A stretch of 64,000 bases of DNA from NCBI GenBank assembly GCA_031761405.1, contig JASEVX010000007.1:29600859-29664858 (forward strand), in the 5' to 3' direction. Under the pieces are notes generated by a model, which did not search any database, was not told where the DNA came from, and was given only the letters and a program-made list of their open reading frames with translations. This document shows positions 1-11,835 of the stretch, one piece after another (within the stretch, counting starts at the first letter, position 1; each line of letters starts with the position of its first letter). Made by a program: the position numbers and the translations under genes. The DNA comes from Serripes groenlandicus. Taxonomy: Eukaryota > Mollusca > Bivalvia > Cardiida > Cardiidae.

Positions 1-1019
1 ATACGTTGTAATTAAACCTCAAAAATAGAAGCTATTTTTCCCTAATGAGAACCCATATTTGTCAAGTTTAAGAATAGACAAGTTCAAAACTTTGAAAAAA
101 GGAAAATTAAGGAAAAAACATATTTATAATATTTAACTTTTTCTGTAACTTCTTAAGGTTATTGCAATTACTATGATTTTTTAAAACTTGAATGGAAAAG
201 TATACGTCATTGAGCAAAACATTCAGTTTTTCTTGTCTGAATGGCTAAAAAATATTAAAATATGAATATATATATATATTTATTTTTGAAACATATCCTC
301 AATTGTCATAAAAGTATTCCAATATTTTCTACTTATTGTTAAAACAATAAGATACTATACAAGTTCTAGATAACAATTTATATACAGGGATTTTAATATG
401 TTCTTTTTACCCAGTTATTTTATATAATCAAACATGGCGTCTGGACAGCGCTTGGAAGGCTCACGAAAAAAATCAGCCCTTTATCTCAAACAAATTTAAT
501 CCACTATGTTTTAAATTTTGAAGCATTATAAAAAGGTATCATGACTAAACATGTTTTAATTGACAACATAATCAGAAGATTTAATAACAATGTAACATTA
601 TTTTTTTTTAAATATCCACTTCTCAGTTCAGTACATCCTTAAAGAATTACTTACATCCAGGAGGAATTATCGGAAAAGTTTTGTTAAGAGAGAGTATCCG
701 GTTCAAGGCTTCAATTTTCTTGTCATATTTCAAAATGGTTTCCCTAAATTGGTTCCCCAATAAAAACTAATCTGGGACCCATATTTCATCTAAAATTATC
801 GTAAATTATCTGTTTTAGCACACATATTATAAGCATTTTTACGTGTTTTATATAAAATGTATATAAATCTTAGCCATTAGACATTTTAGATTTAACATTT
901 TGTAAACACTGTGACAGTTTAAGAAAATAGCTCAAATCAAAATATATTTGCGCCAGGCGTCTTATTTTCTTAAAATTACTTAAACCAATTAGAGTCAATT
1001 TGTTAATTTCTTTGAACGG
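1..1019. other. AT-rich stretch, nothing recognised
   Basis: No open frame of interest, no terminal repeats and no match to the repeat families found elsewhere in the window. It contains long A and T runs and a short (TA)n stretch near 265-280. I see nothing in it to annotate. Confidence 0.5.
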
Positions 1020-1275
1020 TGCTTCAACACCCCGGTTTCAGTAATATTTCAGAACCATCACGGCGTGTCCCGGGTGATTTACGAGTACTACTGGCATTAT
1101 TTATCCTGATGTCAGTAGCAATACTATCCCGGCAACCCGGAGCGTCAAGCAGGGAAGCCATTTCTTATATTGTAATGTCTTCGGTATGACCCGGCTGGGG
1201 GACCTTTTCCTGATGTCTTGCTCCAGAAGCGAACGCTCTATCCTTTCAATTACACCAGGAGGACGGTGTGGAATA
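1020..1275 (-). repeat. tRNA-derived SINE, minus strand, degraded
   Basis: Read on the minus strand, the segment starts with a tRNA-like head that has an A-box-like TGGTGTAATTGAAAGGATAG and a B-box-like region near GACCCGGCTGGGGGACC. It continues into the body and tail seen in other SINEs here: a TTTATCCTGA block, a GTACTACTGG block and a CACGGCG block, all on the plus strand. The B box is eroded, so this is an old copy. Homologous tails occur near 30165, 35260 and 24600. Confidence 0.6.
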
Positions 1276-1424
1276 GAGTGTCACATTGTCACTCTTCTTT
1301 GTTGTTCTGTGTCTGTAATTATTTACTTGAATTCTTATATGTAACTATGTTTATATATGCACGTCTTCAGAAATGACGTAATTGGTTGAATCATTATTGC
1401 GTCAATACTATTCCTTGGTCTATT

Positions 1425-1600
1425 CAACCCATTTTCCACTTGTATACGCACTTGCAGAAGACGACATTTGAAAATATTATGTTTTCAACTATATTTAAGA
1501 ACTACATGTATACTTTCATGTATAGAGATTTTCTAAATGCTTGCTTACATGTTTTCAAAGTCGTGTGCTGCAGATTTGTTCTGTGCGTGAAAGGTTTATA
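1425..1600. repeat. MITE-1 relic (TTAA family)
   Basis: A decayed member of the ~230 bp TTAA family. It keeps the subterminal block GCAGAAGACGAC on the left, ATGTTTTCAA in the middle and AAGTCGTGTGCTGCAG on the right, ending in a GTGAAAGG-like terminus. The internal hairpin is largely lost. Confidence 0.6.
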
Positions 1601-1924
1601 AATAGATTAACCAATTTCGCTGATTTTTGTAGCACACAATATCACACCTCCAAACTTCCCCGGCCGGATCGTTTCAAAATTATTGAAAACTGTAGTAATA
1701 TTGGCTTTCACTACGTGGCGCTCAATGTTGAGGGGTTAGCATTATGAATCGTTCGCTGCCTGTACATACTCAGAAACGCGATCATATTCGATACACATTT
1801 TGCATAGACCTTGATGCACGTTTGACAGGAAAACTGGAAGTACTACTTGTGTTTGGTCAATATAGCTCTAGCTAGAGTGACGATAAGACCCAGAATCGCC
1901 AGACGTTATTCCGTTATATTTATA

Positions 1925-2070
1925 GCTTTCTGACTCCTCTGCAGCAGACACATTTTGAAAAACATTTTGTCGAAAATGTTTTCACTTTTATTTAAGAATT
2001 GTTATTTCCTTTTCAATGTCATCTGCTGCTGATTTGTTTGTTTGTATTGTTGTATGTTGGAAAGGGTTAT
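1925..2070. repeat. MITE-1 relic
   Basis: Carries the left subterminal CTCTGCAGCAGACA, a central block with ATGTTTTCACTTTTATTT and a right end reading TTGGAAAGGGTTA. It is internally shortened relative to intact copies. Confidence 0.6.
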
Positions 2071-2099
2071 ATCTTAATCAGCTGAACGATCGGTTGTAT

Positions 2100-2335
2100 C
2101 AATCAAACACGAACAGACTCTGAGGTGCTGCAATCCACGGCTAAAACATGCAGACAAACATGTGAACAATATCTTGAAAAAGAAAGTTTAGTTATTGAAA
2201 AAAATTGAAAACATTGTGACAAAAGGGAAAATGTCTCATGAATGGCCATTTCTCCTTTTGCCAAAATACTTTCAATGGTAGTTTGGTTTAGATGCGTTAA
2301 AATGTGTCTGTTGTGGGGGAAGGTTACATATAACG
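2100..2335. repeat. MITE-1 relic
   Basis: The core ATTGTGACAAAAGGGAAAAT followed by ATTTCTCCTTTTGCC is the family's internal hairpin. The right end is a GGGGAAGGTTA-like terminus. Both ends are diverged from TTAA-CCCTTTCCC. Confidence 0.55.
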
Positions 2336-2547
2336 AATGTGATTCAGTGTGTTTGAACGGTTTTGAATCAGCATGCAAGCTCATAAATCTTATCTTTAAT
2401 TAATTTGATAAATTACATCAAAAAAGCTTATCCATTAGGACACCGCGATATAAAGGAAATCATGGTCTACAATGATAACATCTCCAAACCATTACGATCA
2501 TCCGCGACACGCGAAAATAAAACCGTTTGAGGTTTTTATCTTCACCC

Positions 2548-2768
2548 TTTTCTACATACAACAAATCTGCAGCAGACGACTTTGAAATCATTTCGAAAAA
2601 AATCTCCATAAAAGATAGCTTAATTGTTAGATAAAGTTGAAAACATTGTGGCCAAAGGAGAAATTGCTTATTATGAGCAATTTCACCTTTGGCCACAATG
2701 TTTTCAAAAGTCGTGACTCGTCTGCTACTATTGCGTCAAAATGCGTCTGCAGGTGGGTAAAGCGTTAA
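2548..2768. repeat. MITE-1 copy, moderately diverged
   Basis: Runs from a CCCTTTTC-like left end, through CTGCAGCAGACGACTTTG and a nearly perfect hairpin (GGCCAAAGGAGAAATTGC pairing with GCAATTTCACCTTTGGCC), to a right end GCGTTAA at 2765-2768. Together with the copies near 6551 and 45464 it belongs to a variant with GGCCAAAG instead of GGCAAAAG in the hairpin. Confidence 0.75.
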
Positions 2769-3992
2769 AGGTGCTGAACACAAGATGGAGATCAACATTT
2801 TGAAATTTTTAAACTTTTGCAAACATTGCAAGTAGTGACAACGCAGTACGTTATAAGTAGTTCAAAACTATTTTGGCAGTAAATGTTGAAAATCTCTAAA
2901 TTGAAAGTCATGAAAATGAACAAGATTTGGCTTACTATGTATGTCTACCCAGTAAAAAATAAGCATAATCCATCAATATTTAGATGTTTATGGTACTGGA
3001 AAGTGAAATTATTATTATTATTTTATCCCAGAATTATGATTCTAATATTTCAAGACAACTTTTGAATAACTTTTAAACTTTGACTATAAAATCTATTTTC
3101 AAATTGCAAATAATAAAGTCGGATGTTAATGTTTATCCATTGCCATGTAAATGTACAACAAATCTGCATCAGACGAGTTTGACGACTTCCGTGGTGTTTA
3201 TAAGACTAGATTGACATCAGTGAAAGTAGTCCCGATGAGGCAAAGTACCGAAAGTCCACTTTTGTGTGACGAGTCCTATCTGTAATACAAACATCACACT
3301 CGTCAGATTCCAAAGATATACACATGTCTCATGTTCACAGACTGAAGACGTTTGAGCCAAGATTGAAACAATATGATTATTTAGAAACTACAATTTCTCC
3401 CCCAATTTCTCTCAACAAGTTTTAAAAAAAAGACTGCAGCAGATACATATGCCTCAAAATAGATCGGACGATCCGATTCTTCTTATTCCCATCATGTTTT
3501 CAATTATATTTAAAAACTGTAGATTTATTTGCTTCAGGTGTAATGTGTTTTTAATATTAACAGATGTTTTAACCGTTGCTGTTTCTCAGTATTTTAAATC
3601 CGTTAACTCTTTATCACGTACAAACATCTATAGGAGATGGAAACACCTCGACAAAAATATGGAAAATGTCTTTAAATTAACAAATTTAATTATTGATTAC
3701 AGTTGAAAAACTTTGTTGCAAATTGTAAGAATCCTCATTATAAAAAAAATCTTCTTTTTCGCAATGTTTTTTAAAAGTCGTTAATTGCAGATAGATCCAA
3801 ATGCGTCTGCAAGTGGGAAAGTGTTATTTTTTAAAGCTCTGACACCAATTTCAATGATGGAGAACCTCGTTGTTCAAAATAAAACAGCATGTTCAACTCT
3901 TGAATTAATACCCCTGTGGCTAATATCTACACCTCTTTAAAATTCAGTAATTATAAACGCTCATGAATATTTCTTTAGTGAATTGAACTTGT
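2769..3992. other. AT-rich spacer with scattered MITE-1 scraps
   Basis: No coding signal. Short MITE-1-like pieces occur near 3155-3180 (ACAACAAATCTGCATCAGAC), 3425-3500 (GACTGCAGCAGATAC) and 3715-3832 (a TTCTTTTTCGCAATG block and an end GTGGGAAAGTGTTA). The rest is unassigned. Confidence 0.5.
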
Positions 3993-4199
3993 TTAACCTT
4001 TTCGCACATGCAGCAGACGACTCTTGAAAACATTGTGGCAAAAGAAGAAATTGCCCATAATGAGCATTTTCTCCTTTTGCCGCAACGTTTTCAACTCTAT
4101 TCATTAATTTGACTTGTATTTGTTGTGATTTTCCATATTTTTGCACAGACGTCTACAAAGTCGCCTGCTGCAGATTTATTGTAAGTGGGAAAGGGTTAA
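3993..4199. repeat. MITE-1 copy with TTAA ends
   Basis: TTAACCTTTTCGC at the left and GGGAAAGGGTTAA at the right, both ending in TTAA (3993-3996 and 4196-4199). Inside are GCAGCAGACGACT, the hairpin GCAAAAGAAGAAATTGCCC/GAGCATTTTCTCCTTTTGC, and GTCGCCTGCTGCAGATTTA. About 207 bp against about 230 bp for intact copies. Confidence 0.8.
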
Positions 4200-4259
4200 G
4201 GTTTATAAACGAACCCGTACGTCATGTGTTTTCGTGGTACAGGCGATATTTGAAGCCTT

Positions 4260-4466
4260 TTAACCCTTTCCCTCATATAGACGCTTTCTGACGCCTCTGC
4301 AGCAGACGGCTTTTTGAAAACACAAAACGTGCAATTTCTCCGTTTGCCACAATGTTTTCCACTTTTTGTCATAGGTTATCCATTCAACTATGGAGATTTT
4401 CTATGTTTTGACAAAATAAGTTCAAAGTCGTCTGCTGCAGAATTGTCGTATGAGGGAAAGGGTTAA
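4260..4466. repeat. MITE-1 copy with internal deletion
   Basis: Good termini TTAACCCTTTCCC (4260) and GGGAAAGGGTTAA (to 4466). The left arm of the internal hairpin is missing: TTTTTGAAAACA runs straight into CAAAACGTGCAATTTC. Deletion of one hairpin arm fits slippage across the inverted repeat. Confidence 0.85.
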
Positions 4467-4732
4467 AAGTAGTAACAGACGACTGACTTTTATAATCGTA
4501 GAATAAATACAGGAAATTAATTTCTTCACTTTCCAACAATATTTTTAACATTTGTATCAAATTCAATCTTACCCGGGCTAAATTGAGGTATAACGCTTTT
4601 TCCGATATTTTCCAAGCAGCCGAATGTTGAAAATATCAAATATAAAAAAAAACCCACAGATATAGAATAATCGCGGTTTTTTTTAGAATTCTATGAGTAA
4701 GATAGCCTCATGGTGATTTTATCATATAATAT

Positions 4733-4840
4733 TATATGAGCCGTCTCGCGAGAAAACCAACGTTATGGTCTGCCAAATGTATCAACCCAGATCAGCCTTC
4801 GCAGTCCGCGCAGATTGATCCAGGCCGACACATTCCGATG
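4733..4840. repeat. MITE-2 left half, split by an insertion
   Basis: Begins ATGAGCCGTCTCGCGAGAA and matches the left half of the 265 bp palindromic MITE-2 up to CCGACACATTCCG. The matching right half is at 6137-6277. The 1.3 kb between them is a separate repeat that also occurs, inverted, at 31034-32525 without MITE-2 around it, so this MITE-2 was interrupted. Confidence 0.75.
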
Positions 4841-6136
4841 TTTAATAGCTTTTCGGAAATGACATGGGAGGAGAAATTATTATTAGAAAAAAACAAATTT
4901 AAATGTCTTGAACATTCTTACAAACAATTGCGTTTGTTTAAAAACACTAAGTTATGACACATCAAAAATGAAATAAATATTCCGATGTTTTAAGTATGTG
5001 CAGTTTCTTTATTTTGACTGGCATTGATGTTTTATTGTCTTGTTTACGAAGACAAAAAGTCCCTGCTAGACTTGCTGCAGACTGTTATGTGTCAATATCG
5101 AGATAAAAATCACGTCGAATTATCCTTTTAATAGCAATTTTAGCTTATTGAATGTTATTTTCATGTTCAAAGAGATGTCTTGATTTGTGTAGAATTCATT
5201 TAATAATATTAATTCATGAATATCTAAAATAGGAACTGTTTCTAAGCTAAATATGTTGATCAAGGGACTACTGAATACCGACTGCGTAAATAAATCTCCT
5301 TTGCAAAGAGCCGTTCTTTACATTCACTTACAAATAGTTAATTATAGGTGATTTAAAATGTTTATTTGGTTCGAAACAAATGACGAAAAGAACAAACTGA
5401 GATAAAACTGGTTTAAATATAAAAGTTACTTTGAATGAACACTCGCTGCCTATAAAGAGAGGTGTAAAAAACGACAATTATGCTCAGAAGAAACGAATCG
5501 GGTCTTTTCGTACACAATTATTTCGTCCTTGATAATTTTAAATGTGTCATTTGATTTTGCTTGCGATCTGCATATTGTTATGCATCATTGACACAAGGGC
5601 GCTCATCATTATATCCTTTTAAAAACACACTCTCTGCCTATAAAGAGAGTGTAAAGAACGACAACTATGCGAAGAAGAAACGAAATGGGTCTTTCTTACA
5701 AAATTATTTCGTCCTTGACAATTTTAAATGTGTCATTAGATTCTCTACACACATTTTGCTTGCAATTTGCATATTGTTATGCATCATTGACACAAGGGCG
5801 CTCATCATTTTAAAACATGAGTAGACTAATGCCTGGCAAGATTACTAATTTCCTGTTTATGATCAATAATTAGTTGGCTGTGTGTATGGTCAACCTACCT
5901 TAGAATGGAGATTGATCATACACAATGAAAGGCTTTAATTATATTTCAATGAAGGACATTCACTTCGTTGACAAAAAAATGCAAGCTATGATACATTTTC
6001 ACTTGACCCCACCCCTGATGTTCCAATATGCCCTTTAGTTGATAACTGATTTTTCAACTACTATAATGTAAGTGTTATGCATAACTGCAGTATGGATTTC
6101 CGGCGACATTGATGCGTTGCATCAACTTTCTCTTGT
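4838..6136 (+). mobile_element. Possible Helentron-like element, copy 1
   Basis: A 1.3 kb non-coding repeat. The reverse complement of 31034-32525 matches it over most of its length, with about 0.5 kb extra in the other copy. It lies inside MITE-2. The right end has a perfect 7 bp stem-loop (TTGATGC, loop GTT, GCATCAA; 6109-6125) about ten bases before the boundary. The second copy has the same stem with loop AAT. A terminal hairpin, no terminal inverted repeats and no clear target duplication suggest a Helitron or Helentron-type element. I see no Rep or helicase coding and no canonical CTRR end, so the class is uncertain. Confidence 0.5.
5448..5811 (+). repeat. Tandem duplication, period about 188 bp
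   Basis: Two copies inside the element above: 5448-5612 and 5636-5811. Both start GCCTATAAAGAGAG and end CAAGGGCGCTCATCATT. The inverted relative at 31850-32010 has only one copy, so the duplication arose in this copy or its lineage. Confidence 0.85.
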
Positions 6137-6277
6137 AGAGTAATGATTCCTGAAACAGAAAATCCACAGGAGGCGAAAAGGGTATGTCCGGGTTACTTGC
6201 GCGGCAAGCTTAGGTTGATCCGGGTCGATACTTTACGCAGAGTCCACAATTATTTGTTTTCTCGCGGGACGGCTCAT
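6137..6277. repeat. MITE-2 right half
   Basis: From AGTAATGATTCCTGAAACAG to TCTCGCGGGACGGCTCAT, the right half of the palindromic element whose left half is at 4733-4840. The short frame across it is not coding. Confidence 0.75.
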
Positions 6278-6550
6278 ATTACTTCATTTGAACATATGTA
6301 TCAACAACGTGTGTGTGCATACATTTGTGATAGCTTACAGACCATCTTTGACGCCTTTGGGGTAGTCGAGAAGATCTCCTCCTGGTCTGAAAGGATTCGG
6401 ATACGAACCCTGTAAGAACCCTGTAAGAACGGGTTCACTCTTTCCACGAGTTCTGTAAAGGTACTGATAAATTAGTATTCAGAAAGCGGTTGCGCCCGTT
6501 TTCGACATCATTAACGAAATACATTTGCTATTGCAACGTCAACATGAATA

Positions 6551-6781
6551 TTAACCCTTTTCCACCTGCATACGCATTTTGACGCAATAGCAGCAGACGA
6601 CTTTTAAAAATATTTTGGCCAAGGTTGAAATTGCTCATGATGAGCAATTTCTCCTTTGGCCACAATGTTTTGAACTTTAATTCACAATTGAGCTATCTTT
6701 TATTGCGATTTTTCAGGTATTTTGTCATCGTATGTTTCCAAGTCGTCTGCTGCAGATTTGTTGTATGTGGGAAAGAGTTAA
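6551..6781. repeat. MITE-1 copy, intact length
   Basis: TTAACCCTTTTCC (6551) to GGGAAAGAGTTAA (6781), 231 bp. It has GCAGCAGACGACTTTT, the hairpin ATTGCTC/GAGCAAT with GGCCAAAG arms, and AAGTCGTCTGCTGCAGATTT. Same GGCCAAAG variant as the copy at 2548. Confidence 0.88.
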
Positions 6782-7218
6782 TCAAGAAAATAGTTTTCTA
6801 AGCCGTCAGCCATTATACGCCTCTGCTCAGATCACACGTATGAGCTGAGTATGGCCATCTTGTGTCTTCTTGCATACGGTGAATACGCAGGTCGGCCCGA
6901 ATCTTCAATGTCGACCCAACTATTCGGGAGACCTAGAGGCATCTTCTGACCACAGACTAGAAGTGAAGATCTACGAAACTAATGCATCGGAATTGTAGAA
7001 ACTATACTGCTTACGTTATTATCTTAAGAGACTTTCAACTCCAATACAACGATTTACGAATAGGTGAATGTAATAGATTGTAGAATTGTTAAACAAACAA
7101 TATCGATAAACAACGTCCGAGTTCCCACTGGTGCATGGCGCCCGCCGTTTAGTCTAAGTTTGGCGTTCATTCAATTTGTTTACCTGATTACGTTGCCATG
7201 GTTACTCATCTTAGGAAG
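6782..7218. other. Unassigned spacer
   Basis: Mixed-composition sequence with no open frame of note and no match to the repeats described here. Confidence 0.4.
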
Positions 7219-7423
7219 TTAACTCTCTCAAATATCCTAAAGTAGGTTCTTCCTTTTTCAAATCGGGCGACTCCATTTTTTTTGTTATTATAATTGTTGA
7301 ATTTAATAACTAAAAGGCAATCAATGCTGGTTTTATGTGAGACAGCTCTTTACGAGATAACTCACCGGAATATGTATAGTTTGCAAACACTTCACTATCG
7401 CCATTCGCTCTGAATGAGTTTAA
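7219..7423. repeat. MITE-3 copy (second TTAA family), diverged
   Basis: TTAA at 7219 and 7420-7423. It aligns with the better copy at 27604-27817 through the blocks GACAGCTC...TACGAG, AAGGCAATCAATGCTG and TTTGCAAA. The termini are eroded (CTCTCTCAAATA and TTCGCTCTGAATGAG). Confidence 0.65.
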
Positions 7424-8605
7424 ATCAAGTTGAGCATGGTATTTTCTAATCATAATTATTTAATTATTACGAAAACCCAAGGTCGCAATCTTGTCATTTA
7501 CTTTTGGGAACTTCAAGCAATATACACGACTGAAATATAAATATGCTAAAATGCAGTGCAGTGCGAGAAATTTGTAACATGCTCGGTTAAACTGTGATCA
7601 TTCTCGATCCTACAGTTGTATTCAAAGGGTAGCGAAGCAATGGTACGTTACGACTGCTGTGTTTTCATTTCTTTCAACTTAATCGTATATTAGCTTACAT
7701 TTATAATTAAGAAAATAGCGTAAGCTGGTTTTTTTTTACAATTCACATACATCACACGAACTCACAATGGTACAAAAGCATAGGGTATAAAGAGAGAGGG
7801 TACGGTGACTATTTTCATTATTTTTTTTGTTTTCAAATAGCTCATTAACTTTCTTGATCACTTCCTGGGAGTAACATCCCTGAAAGTGTTCTAACGTCCG
7901 TATTGGCTTGCATTTTATATCTAGAGAAACGTAGTTATTATATACCTTTAATATAATCAGGTGAAACGAATTGACCCTCCGCATAACTGGTAATATACCC
8001 CATTACATGGCATAATATAATATAAATATTCTGTAAAGTGGCGTTTAAATGCCGTTCAAACAAACAACAATTCAACTGCAAAAAAAAGCATTTTGTAAGA
8101 TAATTTCGATCGATGAGAGATTGCTTCAAGCATTTTCTTAAAAACACTTCCCCAGTTTTTTTACTGACATGTAGCAATTGTATAACAGCAAAAAGATTTA
8201 GTTAATTTTTATTTTACTTTGTTATTAGATACTAAAACTATTAAATGTGCTAGCACATCAATAAAACGGTAGAAAATTGGTTTATATTGTCGGCATTTCC
8301 ATTAAACCTAACAATTAAACTTCTATTAAAGCCTTTTCAAAGTGATTTTGTTGCGGAATTATGTAGTCTTAGGAATGTTCTTCGAGGGTATGGATTAACA
8401 TATAAATGAAACCAAAAGCCGTAAATGCTTTTATGTGTTTCGCTTTTCAAAATAATACTGATGAACCAACACATAGTAACTATTATCAATACATCAATAT
8501 TGGTTCATTTTTTTGTTACAATATTCTTTGGTCATTTTAATACATCTGTGTTTCTTTTTATTTCATATACTTTTAATTTCGACTAGCTATTCGGTCACAG
8601 ATTAT
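7424..8605. other. AT-rich spacer, nothing recognised
   Basis: About 1.2 kb without a plausible coding frame. The 80-odd codon minus-strand frames near 7736-8177 have no domain-like composition and look like chance frames. No terminal repeats found. Confidence 0.45.
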
Positions 8606-8870
8606 ATGAGCCGTCCGACGAGAAAACCAACATTGTGGACTCTGCGTAAAGTATCGATCCGGATCAGCCTAAGCATGCCGCGCAGGCTTATTCGGATAGA
8701 CACTTTTCGCCTCCTGTGGATTTTCTGTTTCAGGAATCATTAATATATACCTCTATTCCCCTGAGACGGAATGTGTCGGCCCAGATCTGTCTGTGCGGAC
8801 TGCACAAGCTGATCTGGATCGATACATTACGCAGAGGACATACTGTTGGTTTTCTCGAAGGACGACTCAT
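8606..8870. mobile_element. MITE-2, full 265 bp palindromic copy
   Basis: Starts ATGAGCCGTCCGACGAGAAA and ends TCTCGAAGGACGACTCAT. The halves are inverted copies, with GTATCGATCCGGATCAGCCT on the left and AAGCTGATCTGGATCGATAC on the right. The length equals the copy at 42676-42940. No open frame, so it must be mobilised in trans. Superfamily unknown; flanks are AT-rich and a target duplication cannot be fixed. Confidence 0.85.
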
Positions 8871-9131
8871 ATTAGGTACGAGTTGGTCTTTCTAAACAGT
8901 GTAGACTCACATTACCATGTCCATCTGCTCCGTCTTATCAGAGTGTACACACGTTGACAGAAGTATGAACACACCTAAGTAGGTAAAATGCGAATAGTGG
9001 ATAAGACTATGCAGATGTACAGGCTGACCTGGTTCTGCACTGTTCGCATATATAGGCAAATATATACCTCCTCAATACAAACTATTGCTTTTACATGAGC
9101 ATCGCTGATGTAAGTGTTCAGCATTGCTTTA

Positions 9132-9315
9132 AGGTTAAACCATTTCTAACATGTAGACGCAAGTCGACTTCTCTGCAGCAGACGACCTTTAAAACAGCGT
9201 AGCAAGGGAGCATTAATTTTTCTATAGTTAAATTTTCCCATGTTTAGGTAATTTTGTCTAGATGTTCACAAAGTCACCGGATGCTGAATTGTTGTATGCC
9301 GAAAACGGTTAATTA
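9132..9315. repeat. MITE-1 relic
   Basis: GGTTAAACCATTTC at the left, TCTCTGCAGCAGACGACC inside and a decayed right end (CCGAAAACGGTTAA). The hairpin is lost. Confidence 0.65.
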
Positions 9316-9683
9316 TTGTCAGCTTACAAAGAACCTATAATTTATCAAGTTATTACCCCTAATTCAATAGCAAAACCATAAAATACTTCTATTTCTTTGT
9401 TAGGGTAGTTACTATTAATTATTATTGATTATTGAAGAATAAGAGAGGATTATAAACTGATTAGCTCATTATTTCATACAGTAAATGTTTTAACTTTGAT
9501 AATTGTTGCTGTTTACACTAGTTTTAACGCTACTCTTTATGCCGTCAGTAAGTCAACGCATGAATAAAACACAAAGACAAAACATAGTGTTTGTTGGTGC
9601 TGAAACGTAAAATCGAGATAAAGTTGTATTTGTGCAGGCTAAAAGAGATGGTCACACTCCAGTCAATGTCACTCGGAAACTTA

Positions 9684-10131
9684 CCATTTGTTTGTGCTCA
9701 CTCGATGAAGTTATATCTAAATATTACCCACAAGACAAACATCAATCCTATATATCACGTATTATTATTTATGATAATTATCATTTGTTTGTGCTCACTC
9801 GATGAAGTTATATCTAGATATTACCCACAAGACACACATCAGTTATATATATCACGTATTATTATTTAAGATCATTATCATTTGTTTGTGCTCACTCGAT
9901 GAAATTATATCTAGATATTACCCACAAGACAAACATCAATCCTATATATCAAGTATTATTTATCATTTGTTTGTGCTCACTTGATGAAGTTATATCTAAC
10001 TATGACCCACTAGACAAACATCAATCCTATATATCACGTATTATTATTAAGGATATTTATCATTTGTTTGTGCTTACTCGATGAAGTTATATCTAAATAC
10101 GACCCACAAGACAAACATCAATCCTATATAA
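9684..10131 (+). repeat. 97 bp satellite, array 1
   Basis: Five monomers start with CATTTGTTTGTGCTCACT at 9685, 9782, 9879, 9964 and 10061, giving a 97 bp period with one 85 bp monomer. Each contains GATGAAGTTATATCTA and AGACAAACATCAATCCTATA. The short open frames here are the repeat read through. A second array of the same monomer starts near 16515, beyond the retrotransposon. Confidence 0.92.
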
Positions 10132-10880
10132 GTTTATTCATTCAAATTCCTTTAGACTTCCAGCCCATGAGGATACATGTTATATACACTGCTGACTGAC
10201 AGTAACACAACAGAGAAAATAAACATACATACATATTTACAAAGTTCCTGGTGGCGAAATATAAGTAATGTTTTCATAAGTTAACCTTTAACCGCCTTCA
10301 ACATGTTCGCTTGGAGATATTTGAAAAATGAAAACAAAATAGACCGTTACAACAATAACAATGTGACAAGAAGAGAAACCGCCTATTTGGACCAGTTCTC
10401 CTCTTTTCACAATGTCCCTATTTCAGCAACGATTGATTTATATACGTTTCAATATGTCTAACACTTACTACAATAACTACAATAGTCCCAAACATGTATA
10501 TGTACCATTAACACCCAAGCGGAGAAGAGAGCAACCCTAAAAAACAAAACATATATATTTGTATACAATTGTGCGCATTTACTTATATAATTGGTAAGAA
10601 TCGGGCCTTTGAAAATCGTGAAAACATTTATATATATATGAGCCTTAAGAGAAACGTAGGAAGCTAACCCTTGACACGCTTTCTACCTTTTCCGTAATCT
10701 CTCTTAATTATTATCCTAACTAGTTTAAACACTTTCTTGTAATGTTTAACCAGAAGTCAAATCTCCAACGAAACGAAAATTGGAGCTGTGACGAAGGTTT
10801 CAAAGTTTTGTTTTGTTTCACATTTAGATACAATTACATACACAATAATTGTCGAACAATATAAATGCATTGTCAAACAC
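10132..10880. other. Spacer between satellite and LTR element
   Basis: Unassigned AT-rich DNA. A weak MITE-1-like core (AATGTGACAAGAAGAGAAAC then TTCTCCTCTTTTCACAATGT, about 10358-10425) suggests an old copy. Nothing else recognised. Confidence 0.45.
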
Positions 10881-11833
10881 TGTAACAAAATAGATTTGGC
10901 ATGGCCTAAATAAAAGACGGTCAGTCAGTGCAGGTTGGTCACGTATGGTTTTAACTTATCGCAGGATTGTCAGGGAGATCATTGTTTATGAAGTTATTAT
11001 CATATACATATGTGATAAGTGATATTAAGCATATTAAGAGTTCATTTCATGTAAATCCGTTGAGAATTAAGGAATTGACGGGTTTAAAAACGTTAATTAC
11101 GTTAAACTATGTTGCTATTTTCATTTGGCCTATAAATGTATTGAAACTAGTTGTTGATTGTGAATTACGATTTGCACGGAATTTTGCCTGTCATCAGGAG
11201 ACCCAGAGGTTGATTGGTGCTATATAACTTACTCAAACATTTGTTTTGACCGTCAGTATCACAGGAGTTACCAGATGGTTCACTCGTTATAGTGAGTTAG
11301 TTGATGTGACCAATTCACACGGCATATGGCCGTTTTATGTCTGGCAGACAATCGAAGGTCCAAACGTAGAAGTTTGAAGAACCAGTGTGTGTGACGCAGT
11401 CCACAACATAATAAGACGTCGTAACGGGGGACATTAGGAGGAGTGCCGTCATAGGACGTGTAGAACCATATATCCACAGTTGTGTGGCTTGTCGATCCCG
11501 GAATCCAAGGATATACGCGACGCAATGAATATAAGTACAACGACTCGGTGAAGTCGGGAAACGGATACAGTTGGATGTGAAGTACAACGTGTATGAACAT
11601 TCCAAATACAGGGTACAGTAACGGAAGTGATGGGACAGTTAAGTGATTTGGGTGAAAGTGTGGATGAGAGTGCGTGAGTAGTTCTTTTGTTTATAGCCTC
11701 TCGATTTGTCAGGAAAGTTGATTACTCAAAATTGTATATATTTCATAACTGTAAATTAAACATATATTTTTATTCAACCCTCGGCGTTCAATTCTACTTT
11801 AGTGAGTTGTCGACCCTTGACCATCTTGTGACA
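10881..11833 (+). repeat. 5' LTR
   Basis: Starts TGTAACA at 10881, matching the start of the 3' copy at 15950, and ends TGTGACA at 11833, two bases before the primer binding site. The ends are the usual TG...CA. Length is 953 bp. Only the first 149 bp can be checked against the 3' LTR, so the right boundary rests on the primer site and the CA end. A possible TATA-like CCTATAAATG lies near 11130. The antisense frames at 11280-11605 are not thought to be coding. Confidence 0.8.
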
Positions 11834-11835
11834 AA

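Noticed and set aside
10881..11029. A 149 bp LTR pair (short LTRs)
   Set aside because: The 149 bp segment does not end in CA and no primer site follows it at 11030. A CA end and primer site occur at 11833-11853, so the LTR is longer and the 3' copy is truncated.
11280..11605. Two overlapping ~100-codon minus-strand frames in the 5' LTR
   Set aside because: Antisense to the element, no recognisable motif, and two frames overlap. Probably chance, though an antisense LTR transcript cannot be excluded.
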